64,000 nucleotides of DNA, from positions 7,198,501 through 7,262,500 of the forward strand of contig OY855906.1 of NCBI GenBank assembly GCA_963693305.1, read 5' to 3'. Below the pieces are notes generated by a model. The model made no database searches and was not told where the DNA came from. It worked only from the letters and a program-made list of their open reading frames with translations. Positions 45,586 through 55,377 of this stretch are shown here, piece by piece (position 1 is the stretch's first letter; each line of letters begins with the position of its first letter). The stretch comes from Meandrina meandrites (lineage: Eukaryota; Cnidaria; Anthozoa; Scleractinia; Meandrinidae). Made by a program: the position numbers and the translations under genes.

Positions 45586-45902
45586 CTGGGGGGGGGGGGG
45601 GGGGGGGACTCCCATATGGAAGGGACGGGGATGCCTTTCGGAACGTTGGAATTTAACCCCTAAAAGAGACCAATCTGGGCGTGGCCGAAGCTTATGCACA
45701 CCCCTAAAAAGTAAATATAACGAATCAAAATTCTTTCTTTTTTGTTATTTCTTCGCGTGCAACCCTAAAGGAGACCTTGACGGCTAAAAATAGAGACATT
45801 TTGCCCAGAACACCCTAAGCGAGACCAAAATCCGAAATTTACACCCCTAGGCGAGACGACGAGCATCCCCGTCCCTTTCAAAATGGGAGTCCCCCTCCCG
45901 GG
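45586..45902. mobile_element. G-run TIR element filled with GAGACC motif
   Basis: The left end is a G-run (45588-45607), then ACTCCCATATGGAAGGGACG. The right end is the inverse, CGTCCCTTTCAAAATGGGAG then TCCCCCTCCCGGG. The 9-bp direct repeat ATGTACATC flanks it exactly (45577-45585 and 45903-45911). Units of CCCTAAAAGAGACC and CTAAGCGAGACC repeat four times or more inside. It ends 146 bp upstream of the gene B ATG, so it lies in the likely promoter or 5' UTR. Confidence 0.8.
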
Positions 45903-46048
45903 ATGTACATCGGCCTGAATTCCTGTTGTCTATTAAGTAGCTCAGTCATTTATTGCAATTTTAATTAGAATTTTGTTTGTAGTAAAACACTTTTACTGGA
46001 TCTTTTTTTAAGTAACGATCAGAGGAATTCTTGTTGAATTGCAGAACA

Positions 46049-46217
46049 ATGGTCTCTGAAAAGGACAAGGCGGATAAGAAGGACAAGGCGGATAAGAAGG
46101 ATAAGAAGGATGAGAAGGATAAGGAGGAGGATGAGAAAAAGGAGCCTGAAGTTAAAGTGCATTTGCACGTCGTGTACGCTGGTTTTGGCGATGCCTCCAT
46201 TTTGGAAATTCAGACAG
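46049..46217 (+). CDS. gene B exon 1: charged leader plus MBL first strand
   Basis: The start chosen is ATG at 46049; the open frame to its left begins only from a non-ATG codon. A TTGCAG four bases upstream may end a 5' UTR intron. The exon encodes MVSEKDKADKKDKADKKDKK, then a Lys/Asp/Glu run, then VKVHLHVVYAGFGDASILEI, and ends ACAG|GTGAGT in phase 1. The roughly 30-residue acidic/basic leader is absent from gene A and is built from repeats of an AAGGACAAGGCGGAT-type unit, so it arose by short tandem expansion. The C-terminal half is the first MBL strand, as in gene A. Confidence 0.87.
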
Positions 46218-46715
46218 GTGAGTAAGCATGAAACTACAACTAGTCCGCAAAAAGGCGTATATCGTTCTATCGGAAACCTAACCTATAATAGCTTAGTTGC
46301 CTGATTTTAAACCAAAAATCCATGGAAAGGATCCTTTGTACTTTTACAAATCTAGTTCCAAGACAAACCAGAAACGCGAAACCCAAAATCTCAAAAACCG
46401 TAAATATCCAAAAGAGGCGCCTCTTTAAATAAGCCCCCCAAACTGTTGCGCAACAATTCTGGCGATAATGAACACTGCAGCCTATTTGCTTATACTTATA
46501 TCCTCTGTAGAGCTTGGTTTGTATTTAATATCGTTGCAGTGTGCTTAATTCTGCGACGTAGTTGCATTGGAGGTATGCTTCATTCTTAGAACGACTGTAG
46601 GACATTTGGGTTTCATTGCGGACCTAAGAGAGGCCCGCAGCTCTAATCTTGACATTGACCAGCGGATTGTGTAGCACGCGTGCGCGTCATGTTTATTAAA
46701 GTGTTGTATTCCTAG
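46218..46715 (+). other. gene B intron 1
   Basis: A 498-bp intron. It contains a diverged copy of the repeat text at 45.05 kb. Confidence 0.75.
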
Positions 46716-46886
46716 GTGAAAAGCGTCAATTCTATTTGGTGGATGGAGGCCCGATCCAAGATGTCGGGGGTGGTGGATCGCTAGTGAAAAGAATCAGAAA
46801 GATAACAAAGCCACAACTCAGTCGGCCTTACTACCAATACCTCCTTCGCACACTGACTGATCTAGCTAGAATTCCAAACAGCACTG
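46716..46886 (+). CDS. gene B exon 2: MBL N-terminal strand
   Basis: 171 bp, acceptor TTCCTAG|GTGAAAAG, donor ACTG|GTATGT, phase 1 on both sides, exactly as in gene A. It encodes GEKRQFYLVDGGP, a glycine-rich turn, and RPYYQYLLRTLTDLARIPN. The final NST-G joins the exon 3 GIKLDG. Confidence 0.88.
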
Positions 46887-47476
46887 GTATGTTTCTTTTT
46901 TGAAAATGTATAATACGGGCAGATATAACAAAGTCCCCATGTCCCGCGGGATTGCCAAGGTCATGGTAATCTCGCAAGAAATAATAGGCTCTTTGCAGCT
47001 TACTGTGATTAAGGTACAAAATCTGCCAAACTGGATAGCATATCGCATTATGAGTTGACGGACGAACCACTGTGCTTTGCGCGCTTATGTTGTTGTTTTG
47101 ATCACCTACTTCGCTGTATGAGATGATACTTTGAAAACTAACTGTAAACATATTCTGCTTTTATTTAGTCTTAAATCAACTCTGTGTTGTTTCTGTCCTA
47201 GGAAAACGAACAGATTGTGTTAAGTTTGCATGTCGACTGCGAGAATCAATTAAATTACGCAAATCTGAGAAAAAATCGAGGAGGCAATGAGCCGAGACAG
47301 GGCTGCGGAGGTTTCTTTGGTTGTTTACCATTCACCAGAAAATTATGGAAATTTCGGTTGGGATGTTAATTATAAACGGAAAATTCCCGAGATAAAGGGA
47401 ACGTCTAGAACGGGTAGTTCAAAAATCCTACCGGAAATTCCGAACGGAAAATGTGTTTACCATTTACAATTCGCCA
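46887..47476 (+). other. gene B intron 2, 5' part
   Basis: Start of the 8491-bp intron 2. No coding exon corresponds to gene A here. A good-looking acceptor at 47202 leads into only about 29 codons before a stop. Confidence 0.6.
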
Positions 47477-47685
47477 CACAACGTCTGTTTTACATATTTA
47501 TTGTTTCACGGTTTTCGATATCGTGACATCCTTCACAACTCTGGAACAGAGCGAGCACGGTTCGAGTCACATGACTCTACAAAATACTGACTATCACGGG
47601 GTACCCACGGGGTACTATTACAAGACTAGCTTTTCGGTTATTTACTTAGTCAACCGTGGGGGTACGGGTACAACGGGCTACAGCA
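47477..47685 (-). repeat. BEL/Pao 3' LTR
   Basis: This copy matches 50659-50882 (shared CGTGACATC-TTCACAACT-TGGAACA, CTACAAAATACTGACT, GGTACTATTACAAG). On the minus strand it begins TGCTGTAGCCCGT. Several differences and small indels separate the two LTRs, so the insertion is old. Confidence 0.7.
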
Positions 47686-47716
47686 TCCTCCCCACCTTGG
47701 AGAGGGCAACACTATC

Positions 47717-48124
47717 TCAAGGCTCAATAACAGGAACAGCTTTATTATTAACACCATTCGTTTCCAGCTTCTCCCCATCATGCACAAGAACTGCCACAGT
47801 AGTGGCTTCATTCATGTGCTGAGTTGCTGACTCTACTTTTAATCTGTGTAGACGCTGTGTGGCTCTTTCTAGAAAACTTTCCTTTGTTTGCACTGTTGCC
47901 GCTCGCACAAGACCATACCGTCCAGGGTGAACTTCTTCAACTCTAGCCAACGGCCATTTTCCCCGAGACACGTTATCTTCCGAGACCAGCACAACATCTC
48001 CTGCTTGTATATTGGGGGGGGGGGGGGGGGGGGGGGGGTCTCTATGCGACTTGTTTTCCGGGGTCAACTGATGCAGGTACTTTTGCTTCCAATGCTTCCA
48101 ATAGTGATTGAGTAATCTCTGCAA
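47717..48124 (-). pseudogene. BEL/Pao integrase C-terminal domain (DUF5641-like)
   Basis: The minus strand reads HYWKHWKQKYLHQLT, IQAGDVVLVSEDNVSRGKWP and ARVEEVHPGRYGLVR. These are the WkrWs-eYL, vGDlVlv-d and RV-ev-pG-DGlvR landmarks of the domain at the end of BEL/Pao polyproteins. A 25-base G-run (48014-48038) is embedded in it and reads as polyproline on the minus strand. Confidence 0.8.
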
Positions 48125-48324
48125 GTAACGATATCTCTCTTACTGGACTCCTCTGGACTGTCTTCATGAACATCAGGTAAGTGATCTGCCAATGGCGAGA
48201 TGAACGGGTGTAACACTTGATGGATCTCTGTGGTCATCACTTACTGCAGTCAGTGGTCTTGTGTTGATGACACCTACTTTTACAAGTGATGTGTTAAGCT
48301 CAGCGGAAGTAAGAAGTGCTCTTC

Positions 48325-48726
48325 TCAGGACCTTACGCAACGGTTGACTGCTCTACAGAATCGTTCCCACCAGCCACCTTTCCACATGATCCCTTTTATT
48401 GCTATCTCAGACTCGATACGATCTTGATTCAATGTGTCCCAAATAGATTGGCTTTGTGTCTTGCAGTTGGCATACAACGTTTTTAGTTCATTACTTGCTG
48501 CTTTGAACGTTTTTGCGTTGTCTGACCACACTGTATGGCACAGGCCTCGGCGGCTTGTCATGCGACTAAAGACTTGGGGGAGAATTCGTCTGTCGTCAGG
48601 TTGTTTGAAAGCTGGCAGGTGAACCTTGCGACAGGTAAATACAAGCACGTATGTTTCCTTTACACTGCCATCAAAGCTCAGTCCGTCATTAAAGTTAGTG
48701 ACTGCATACTCTTCTTCTTGCGACAT
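48325..48726 (-). pseudogene. BEL/Pao integrase core fragment
   Basis: ETYVLVFTCRKVHLPAF, FSRMTSRRGLCHTVWSDNAK, TFKAASNELKTL and WKGGWWERFCRAVNRC match the retroviral-type integrase core of BEL/Pao elements (DDE motif including SDNAKTF, and the GGFWERLV segment). No reverse transcriptase or RNase H precedes it, so a large internal deletion separates it from the protease part. Confidence 0.8.
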
Positions 48727-48862
48727 AGTTGGATTTACAGTTTCAGTAATGCTAATTGATTCTAGTTCCCAAAACCGTCTCAGACTTGCGGTGACCTCGC
48801 TATTCTGTCGTTAGTATGGATGACGTGTGCTTTGAATAGCTGTCTAAAAGTCCTGTAAGTAT

Positions 48863-49589
48863 CTAGCCAAGGTGATATTCCATAGCTGCCAATGATTCCG
48901 GGATTTCTACTCTCTTGCAAATCCCAGTTACGAATGAGTAGTAGTGATCTGCACTACTGCTTGAACTGAGTTGCAAGGGTAGGAGTCTGCAAGAGTCAAA
49001 CCCTGTAGATGAGAGTTGTTCTTTAGATACAACATGACAGGTCCCAAGGGACTGCAATTCTTGGATATAGTAAGAGCTTCCATTTCCAGAGCTTCTGTCG
49101 GATGTCCCTGGATTGGTGGGAGAGTAAATTGCATTCGTTGAAATCTCTTTGATTCACTTGTTTCTCCCCCTAATGTTGCAACACGTAATACTTCTGAGGA
49201 GCCTTGCAACCAATGGATTCTGCAATGTTGTTGCGAATGTACGACTGTTGACTTCCAAAATCGAGTAAAACACGAAATGTAACTTCCTGACCATTCACTA
49301 ATAGTCTGGCTAACGCTGGCTGAAGAACTGCCTCTTTCATAGAAACAGCCAATCCAGTTAATGTGGCATTGGTTGGATTCTCAGTTGTTGCCATTGGAGG
49401 CTGATTGTGCAGTAACTTTTGATGACGTTGACCACAGTTCACAACTGAACGCTTGAGATGGCGAAATATGTTAGAACAATGCTTGCTGTTGGTAGGCTTT
49501 AGGCAATTGACACACAACTTGCTTTGTTTAAGTAGTTTCCGTTTATCATGCAGTTTTTCCATTGAACTCCTGGCAGCTTTGTAAGTCAT
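48863..49589 (-). pseudogene. BEL/Pao zinc-knuckle and aspartic protease region
   Basis: Two overlapping frames cover CVNCLKPTNSKHCSN (a degenerate zinc knuckle) and VTFRVLLDFGSQQSYI, the protease active-site block. The usual DSG is replaced by DFG here. The frame is then broken near 49.19 kb. Confidence 0.72.
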
Positions 49590-49606
49590 GATTTTCCTTA
49601 CAAAAT

Positions 49607-50572
49607 TTACAACTTGGATGTCGGTGCTTTTGCCTCACTGAATAAAGCAGAAGTTTGAATGAATGGCGGTTTTCTTCTTTCATCTCCACCCTTATTCGGA
49701 CTACGACTTTTCGGGTTGAGATTTGCTCGAAGATTTCTCTCTCCTGCCTCTTTGGATACAGCTTGTCGATTGACGAACATAAAGAAAAATTTTAAATCAA
49801 TCTCATCTTCTGAAGTGGCTGCAAGTTCTAATTCCCACTTTTCCAACTACTCTGATGGCATCTTGGATTCAAAAATTGGTAACAAATTAAATACATCCAT
49901 GACTCATTGCACTTTCTCCAAGAGCTTCTAAACTCTAGTTCTGTTCTTTAAAGTGTCATAAAGATCTCGAAGGGATAATGCTGTTACAGCAGACTTTGCA
50001 TCCACCTTAAAAACTGATTTGATACGGGATGAGGTTATAGCCACACGTTTTCTTCCATACCTGCGTTTCAGACATTCTACAGCGGGTTGATAGCTAGCCC
50101 AAGTCACTTCAAACCTTTCTATTATTTGCAAGGCACTGCCAATCAGCATTGAACGTGGGTAAAGGAATTTCTGGACATTGGGCGGATCATCATTGTCATA
50201 CAATGCAGCTTCAAAATGATCCCAGAAGTTTTGGAATTTCAACATATCACCATCATACTTTGGCAACTCAATCCTAGGCAGCTTAAGACTAATCGGTTGG
50301 TGACTGTCCTTATGTACACTCCCTCCCTTGTGTTCTGAATTACACTCCTTATTCAAGTATTCATGGGCAGCATCTATAGCCTGATGTATTCTATCCGAGA
50401 ATTCCCTCCAACAGCTAAGTTCATCCTCCATTTCCTCGTCTGAGAGTAATGAAATTATACAATCTCTCAACTGAAGATTTGTCGTGCGGTACTCTGATAA
50501 TCGTTCGATTCTGATCTGTATTTTTACCTTATCGTTCTCATTTTCGCTCAACGCTGAAAGGGCACGAATCAA
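49607..50572 (-). pseudogene. BEL/Pao gag (DUF1759-like)
   Basis: LKLPRIELPKYDGDMLKFQN followed by FWDHFEAALYDND and KFLYPRSMLIGSAL is the typical gag block. A second frame (49607-49846) continues with MEKWELELAATSEDEIDLKF and FVNRQAVSKEAGER, the region before the zinc knuckle. A frame break at about 49.9 kb separates them. Confidence 0.8.
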
Positions 50573-50658
50573 GGCCTCAATATCCCCTGCAATACCTTTG
50601 CTTTACGTCTGATTGAAGTAATTTCTTGCGCCTGATTCTCGTTTACTTTTTTACAAAA

Positions 50659-50882
50659 CACAACGTCTTTATTCACGGCTTAATACAACATTGTTTCACA
50701 GATTTCTCCTTTCACGGCTTTCGACATCGTGACATCGTTCACAACTATGGAACACAGCGAGCACAGTGCGAGTCACGTGACGCTACAAAATACTGACTGT
50801 CACGGGGTACTATTACAAGTCTAGCTTCTTCGGTTGTGTACTTAGTCTACCCTTGCGAGTACGGGTATGACGGGCTGCAACA
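50659..50882 (-). repeat. BEL/Pao 5' LTR
   Basis: Partner of the LTR at 47477-47685. The element spans 47477-50882, antisense to gene B within intron 2. At 3.4 kb it is less than half of full length because the RT and RNase H part is gone. No target duplication was recognised. Confidence 0.7.
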
Positions 50883-51698
50883 ATTTATAATATTTATAAG
50901 TCTAAGCAGGAATTTGACACGACGAAACAAAGTAAACTCCTGCGCATTACCACGGCCAGCCGAGACTTTAGTCCGCTTTATGCCATCTTTATACTGACTT
51001 TTATTCTTCGCTTATAAGTGTAGGTATGTGGCGAGGTCTACTACCGTAAAGTGAGCTCTTTCCGTTTTTAATTGTTAAGTAAACATTCTAGCTATATTCT
51101 GAGAAAGACGGAAATTCCCACCAATGATCATACTGCGCCTGCAAGCGCAAACAAAGACACGATGCCTTCGCGTGTGTCGTGTTTGCTGGCCTGCGCCGCT
51201 GACTAAAACATTGAATACAGGACGTTCCTTGTCATTCTTATCCTTTCACGATCTGAAAACGAAACACTATTTCCTTTTGCAAAAGCTCCTTGTTAATACT
51301 GTACCGCGCCGTGCATAAGTGGATGTTTACTCATCAAAATTGTTTGGATAAATCGGTGGTAAAATTACAGAAACGTAATATCCGAGGGAAACGAAAATAG
51401 ATTAAAAAAATCGGGGGTTTCGAGAAAACGATGGTTCGAGAAATCGGGATTGTACTGTATTGCACAAATGCAATATTGCAAGTTCGTTGAAAAATTTCAT
51501 GTTCGTTTCAATTGTCATGTATCCCTATCCAACTGTTTCATCGTTTCTGCATATACTCCTGCTCATACTTCATGCAAAACTAATCGTAACCTCAAAGAGA
51601 CCTTTGATTTAATATGCAACTACGACCAAAGCACTTTTTGATGCACTGCGCGGTGGCTACTCAAACATCTAGAACAATGCAAACATGGATCAGCAATA
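50883..51698 (+). other. gene B intron 2, middle part
   Basis: No gene or clear element was seen. It is AT-rich, with short open frames only. Confidence 0.45.
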
Positions 51699-52485
51699 GG
51701 GACTTTAAGATACACTACGGCGAGGCGCTACTACGGCTACCATGACCGGAAAGGTCTGGGGGAGAGTACGTCTCGGCAGTCTGCCAAATTTAGAGTAAGA
51801 AGCAAAACAAACTACAAAGAAGCACAGTCTAAGGAATAGAAGGTCACTTTTATTTAGTTTCTTACAGCCGAATGGCTTCGCTTAAAGAGAGATTGTTATT
51901 GTTTGCTTTGGTAGGTCCAACAGATTAGTTCTGAACGAAAGCTTATGCTGTACACTTTCTAAAACGATAAAAATTTCAGAATTTGATTAATGAAGAGACG
52001 AATATCTCAAAGAATATCTAGTTAAAAGCTGAAAGATACCAGCACTCACAGAAGCAAAATGTTATCGGATACTTATCCAGATAAAGTGCATCTTCCCTGA
52101 ACTCTCAAAGCAAGCTTTTAACTTTAAACAACTCGCGCTGAAGAAGAATGTTTATCTTCGCCATGCCGACACTTTCATCAAACGAATTCAATTGAAAATT
52201 TACAAGCGTATGAGCGACAAACTCAACAAATATTCGACTGAAGTTGACTTCAAAGGATACATTTTGCGTTGGAACTCTGAAACTGCTGAGAAATTCGTAG
52301 AAAAAGGACAGAGCAGCGAATTAAACCCACGTACTAGCCACTACGGTAAAACTTCCTAGCTCAGGTAGTCAGATTTCGCGCTACGGCCGGACTCGACCGA
52401 CTGACATGCGCAGTGTCTTATCTTGTGTGAAATTTTACTTCCTCTAGCCGTAGTAGCGCCTCGCCGTAGCGTATCTTAAAGTCCC
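51699..52485. mobile_element. TA-flanked TIR element carrying a coding-like segment
   Basis: Terminal inverted repeats of about 41 bp with one mismatch (GGGACTTTAAGATAC at the tip) bound a 787-bp unit flanked by TA on both sides (51697-51698 and 52486-52487). This is the target duplication of Tc1/mariner-type insertions. The interior carries a 108-codon open frame that looks captured rather than transposase-like. Confidence 0.75.
52033..52359 (+). other. open frame inside the TIR element
   Basis: A 108-codon frame without an early ATG reads FKQLALKKNVYLRHADTF, RIQLKIYKRMSDKLNKYS and EVDFKGYILRWNSETAEKF, then stops TAG at 52357-52359. The mixed basic/hydrophobic pattern looks like real protein. 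It lacks a DDE catalytic motif. An AG acceptor-like site lies at 52080. It may be an exon captured from a host gene; the family is not recognised. Confidence 0.4.
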
Positions 52486-52782
52486 TAATATCTACAAGCT
52501 GTGAAATGTATAACGTTTTTAATGGGCCGGACACTCAGCGAGTAGTTATAACTATCGCTACCCACTCACTGGCATGAAGAGCCAATTCAATTGTGTTCGA
52601 TTTCCAGCGGAGGTTCATGCCCGTCGTTTCTGTCATTCAGCAGGTCGCCATGTATTCATGGGCCTGCCACGCTTGTGCTTGCCTTCAGCTATCCAATGTA
52701 GTGCTGTCTATTGATGGATTCGTTTTTTTGCTAACATGGCCAATTCGCCTACTGCCCTTTCATCATGATTGTAACTACATTA

Positions 52783-53259
52783 TGCATCAGTCAATTCCAG
52801 CAGTGCCCATCCCCCCCCCCCCGGGCTGACCCCCGGGCATTAGCATTTCTTTGGTAAATTCCCCGGGGTGGGGATGGGGGAACCGGGCAAATGCCCCGCT
52901 CCTGGGTTGATTGTTTTCAATCTCTCGATAGGTGATAGAAGAATATAATACAAGTTGTTGCTTCTTGACAATGAAGAAATATCTAAAATTGAGAAAATAT
53001 ACCTTTAAAAACATCCATGAACATCCACGAGCTTCTCTAGTCCTTCATGGACTAGCTAATCTGCAACGTAGTCCACGTCTTGGCCTATAAACGCCTCCAT
53101 CACGAATACGCGACTCACTCCACGGTGTCGAAACTTCGTGTCAAATGCCCGGGGGTCAACCCGAGGTACGCAAATGCCCCACCCCCGGGACGGGCAACAT
53201 TAGGAAATGCCCCGGGGTTGCCCGGGGGGGGATGGGCACTGCTGGAATTGACTGATGCA
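52783..53259 (+). mobile_element. MITE with TTA target duplication (copy 2)
   Basis: A 477-bp element in opposite orientation to the copy at 23558-24046, again flanked by TTA (52780-52782 and 53260-53262). The inverted ends are TGCATCAGTCAATTCCAGCA and its complement. C-runs and G-runs follow each end. Confidence 0.87.
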
Positions 53260-54187
53260 TTAGCACTACATTAGCAGATCCATGTTGGAACTGGTCTGGA
53301 CCAGGTTATGAAGTTCTTTGGCATAAGAGGTCGACAGCGTTTACAGAACATTTTCTACCATTCCCCAGCATCGGCGCATGGAAGAAGCCTAGTGCTCCCC
53401 TTCGTTCTACTGTTTGGCACCACGCCTCCCTCGGTCTACCGCGTTCATATGGCTTTTCTAATTCTCCTGGAGCTTCTCTTGCTCTTACAACGTACTCAGG
53501 AAGCTGTGTAACATATCCATAGATCTTAGCGGCCAGGCTATCAACTACGTCAGCTATTCCATTCTTCATCTCTTTGAGCGTGGCATAAATTTCAGACTTT
53601 GCTGGTGCAGCAATTTTGGTGGCAGGATCTGTGATAGCATTATTCTCGTCCACCACTCCTGCTTCTTTAAGTGCTGGAACTTTAGAACTTCAAGGGAATT
53701 ATCCTTCATTCGTTTTTCAATTTCATCTTGTTTAGTCAAAGCACTCTGCCCTTAAATTGCTCACTATCATGTTGGTACTGTCGTTTTTCTTTTACAATTT
53801 TTGGGGGCATCAAAAGCTGTTATGAACTGATCCAGTTCTGCGAATTTCAGCAATCTACTCTGTCTGGTCATTCTTGTCTTTTCTAATTGTTTCTTCTCTT
53901 ACTTTGCTGACTACACCTAATTTACTTACGCATCTCTTTAAACTCCTTCCAGACCTGGTGGAATCCATTTCCTGTTCAATTGTCTTTGTATGGGAACATT
54001 GTGGAATATAAGTGAAAGTAGTGGAATATCGTTGTTGTGAAAACCACATTGTTTCTTGTGCATATCTGAACGAAATGTCTCACATTGCGGTACCCTTCGC
54101 GGGTACCCTACCTTTACATTTCAGTACCCCACCAGAGCATTATTTAGCGTTTGAGATTTTGTCAAGGACGTTTGCCACCTGTTCACA
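53260..54187 (-). other. unassigned minus-strand open frames
   Basis: Frames at 53306-53656 (KSEIYATLKEMKNGIADVVD...) and 53855-54049 (MDSTRSGRSLKRCVSKLGVV...) look protein-like and lie on the same strand, but in different frames with stops between. I read them as decayed parts of one mobile-element ORF inside gene B intron 2. No family is assigned. Confidence 0.35.
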
Positions 54188-54351
54188 CTACACGTCCTTT
54201 GCTTCCTCATGCGTATAATATTTGAAGAATATTTTGATGCAACGTGACTTAAACCTGGCTGTGATAATTCGACCGTTTACTGGTAACCAAGATATTAAAC
54301 GACCAGTCGCTTTTTTACTCAATATCATGGCTCCACCACCTAACCCACCTA
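54188..54351 (-). pseudogene. LINE endonuclease fragment
   Basis: GAMILSKKATGRLISWLPVN followed by GRIITARFKSR matches, from memory, the endonuclease segment of RTE/CR1-type LINEs (GvAlm-SK-A---L--W-PV--RIi-ARF-S). The downstream CYAPTN motif is degraded and a TAG follows. Confidence 0.55.
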
Positions 54352-55377
54352 CAATCGCCACTCCCTAGCACATCGACACCACGTTCTTAACACCTTGCTG
54401 CAACTCTGGTTTTCTCAATGCTGTACATCGTTCTGATTACAGAAACGTTTACTTCTCGCAGGTTCTCGCACAGTTCTAAGTGTGACGAAAAACGGTGAGC
54501 TAAAATTAACACGATTTTGAGGAGCGATCCTATATATCTGGGATCCACATGACTTTGATAGTAGTGAAGGATACCACTGTTCGAGAAAGCGTTCGAGAAA
54601 GCGTGTACCAGGCGGTGGATCTGGTCCTAGAATATCATCAACAAACCGTTGAGCTACCTCGTTATCGCTCTCTATCTTTTCTTCGATTGAACACAAGAAC
54701 GCCTTTGAGAGGCCTTTGCACGCTACTCTCTCTCCTTTTGAATTGAAGGAATTGGTCTCTTTCTTTTTTTCTCCTACATTTCTCAGAAGCTTTATCAGAT
54801 CAGACCTCTCTTGGTCGGTGTTGCTTTAAACCTATTGTTAGCATGCTTTTTTCGGCGGGGATCCCGATTGTCTTATCTAGAAGTAAATTTTTGAAAAGTG
54901 AAGATGCATAGTAGGAAATCACGATGTCACTTTCATTTACGTTCATTTTGCTAGTCTCCTAAGCAAAACAAAAGCTGTACGAGATCATACAACGTTTGAT
55001 GACGGTTTACCTCGAGCCACTTGGCCGGGGCGTAGATATAGTCCGTAGTATGTCCGTAGTCGATAGAAAGGGTTGCTTTTCTTCGTGTTGTTAACATATA
55101 TTAGAAAGACCGCAGAAATGAACAAGTCGTGAATCTTTCGGACTGACCAATCCGCAAATTCCTAAGGAAGAATTTTAATGCCAACAGAATCATACCCGCT
55201 CCTGTTTTGCTAGTAAAGGAGGCCTTGACTGGTGATGGTGAATGAAATTGCTTCTGTCATTGATGGAAGCATCACTTTAAAGACGAATATACTCATACTT
55301 AACCATCCAATTAGTTGCTGCTTGAATTCATTCACTTAACATTTACTCATTGAAAGTGGAACTTGATGATTTACTAG
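54352..55377 (+). other. gene B intron 2, 3' part
   Basis: A 93-codon minus-strand frame (54415-54696) has no recognised domain. The rest is AT-rich up to the acceptor TTTACTAG|GGATTAAAC. Confidence 0.45.

Noticed and set aside
47202..47290. Possible extra exon in gene B after a strong-looking acceptor (TTTCTGTCCTAG|GAAAACG), in phase with exon 2.
   Set aside because: It meets a stop after about 29 codons and has no counterpart in gene A, where exon 2 joins exon 3 directly to complete the MBL strand order.
48014..48038. A 25-base G-run, and similar runs at 42489, 43177, 43558 and 45588, considered as assembly artefacts.
   Set aside because: Most sit exactly at element ends beside inverted repeats and target duplications, so they are real features, although their exact lengths may be unreliable.
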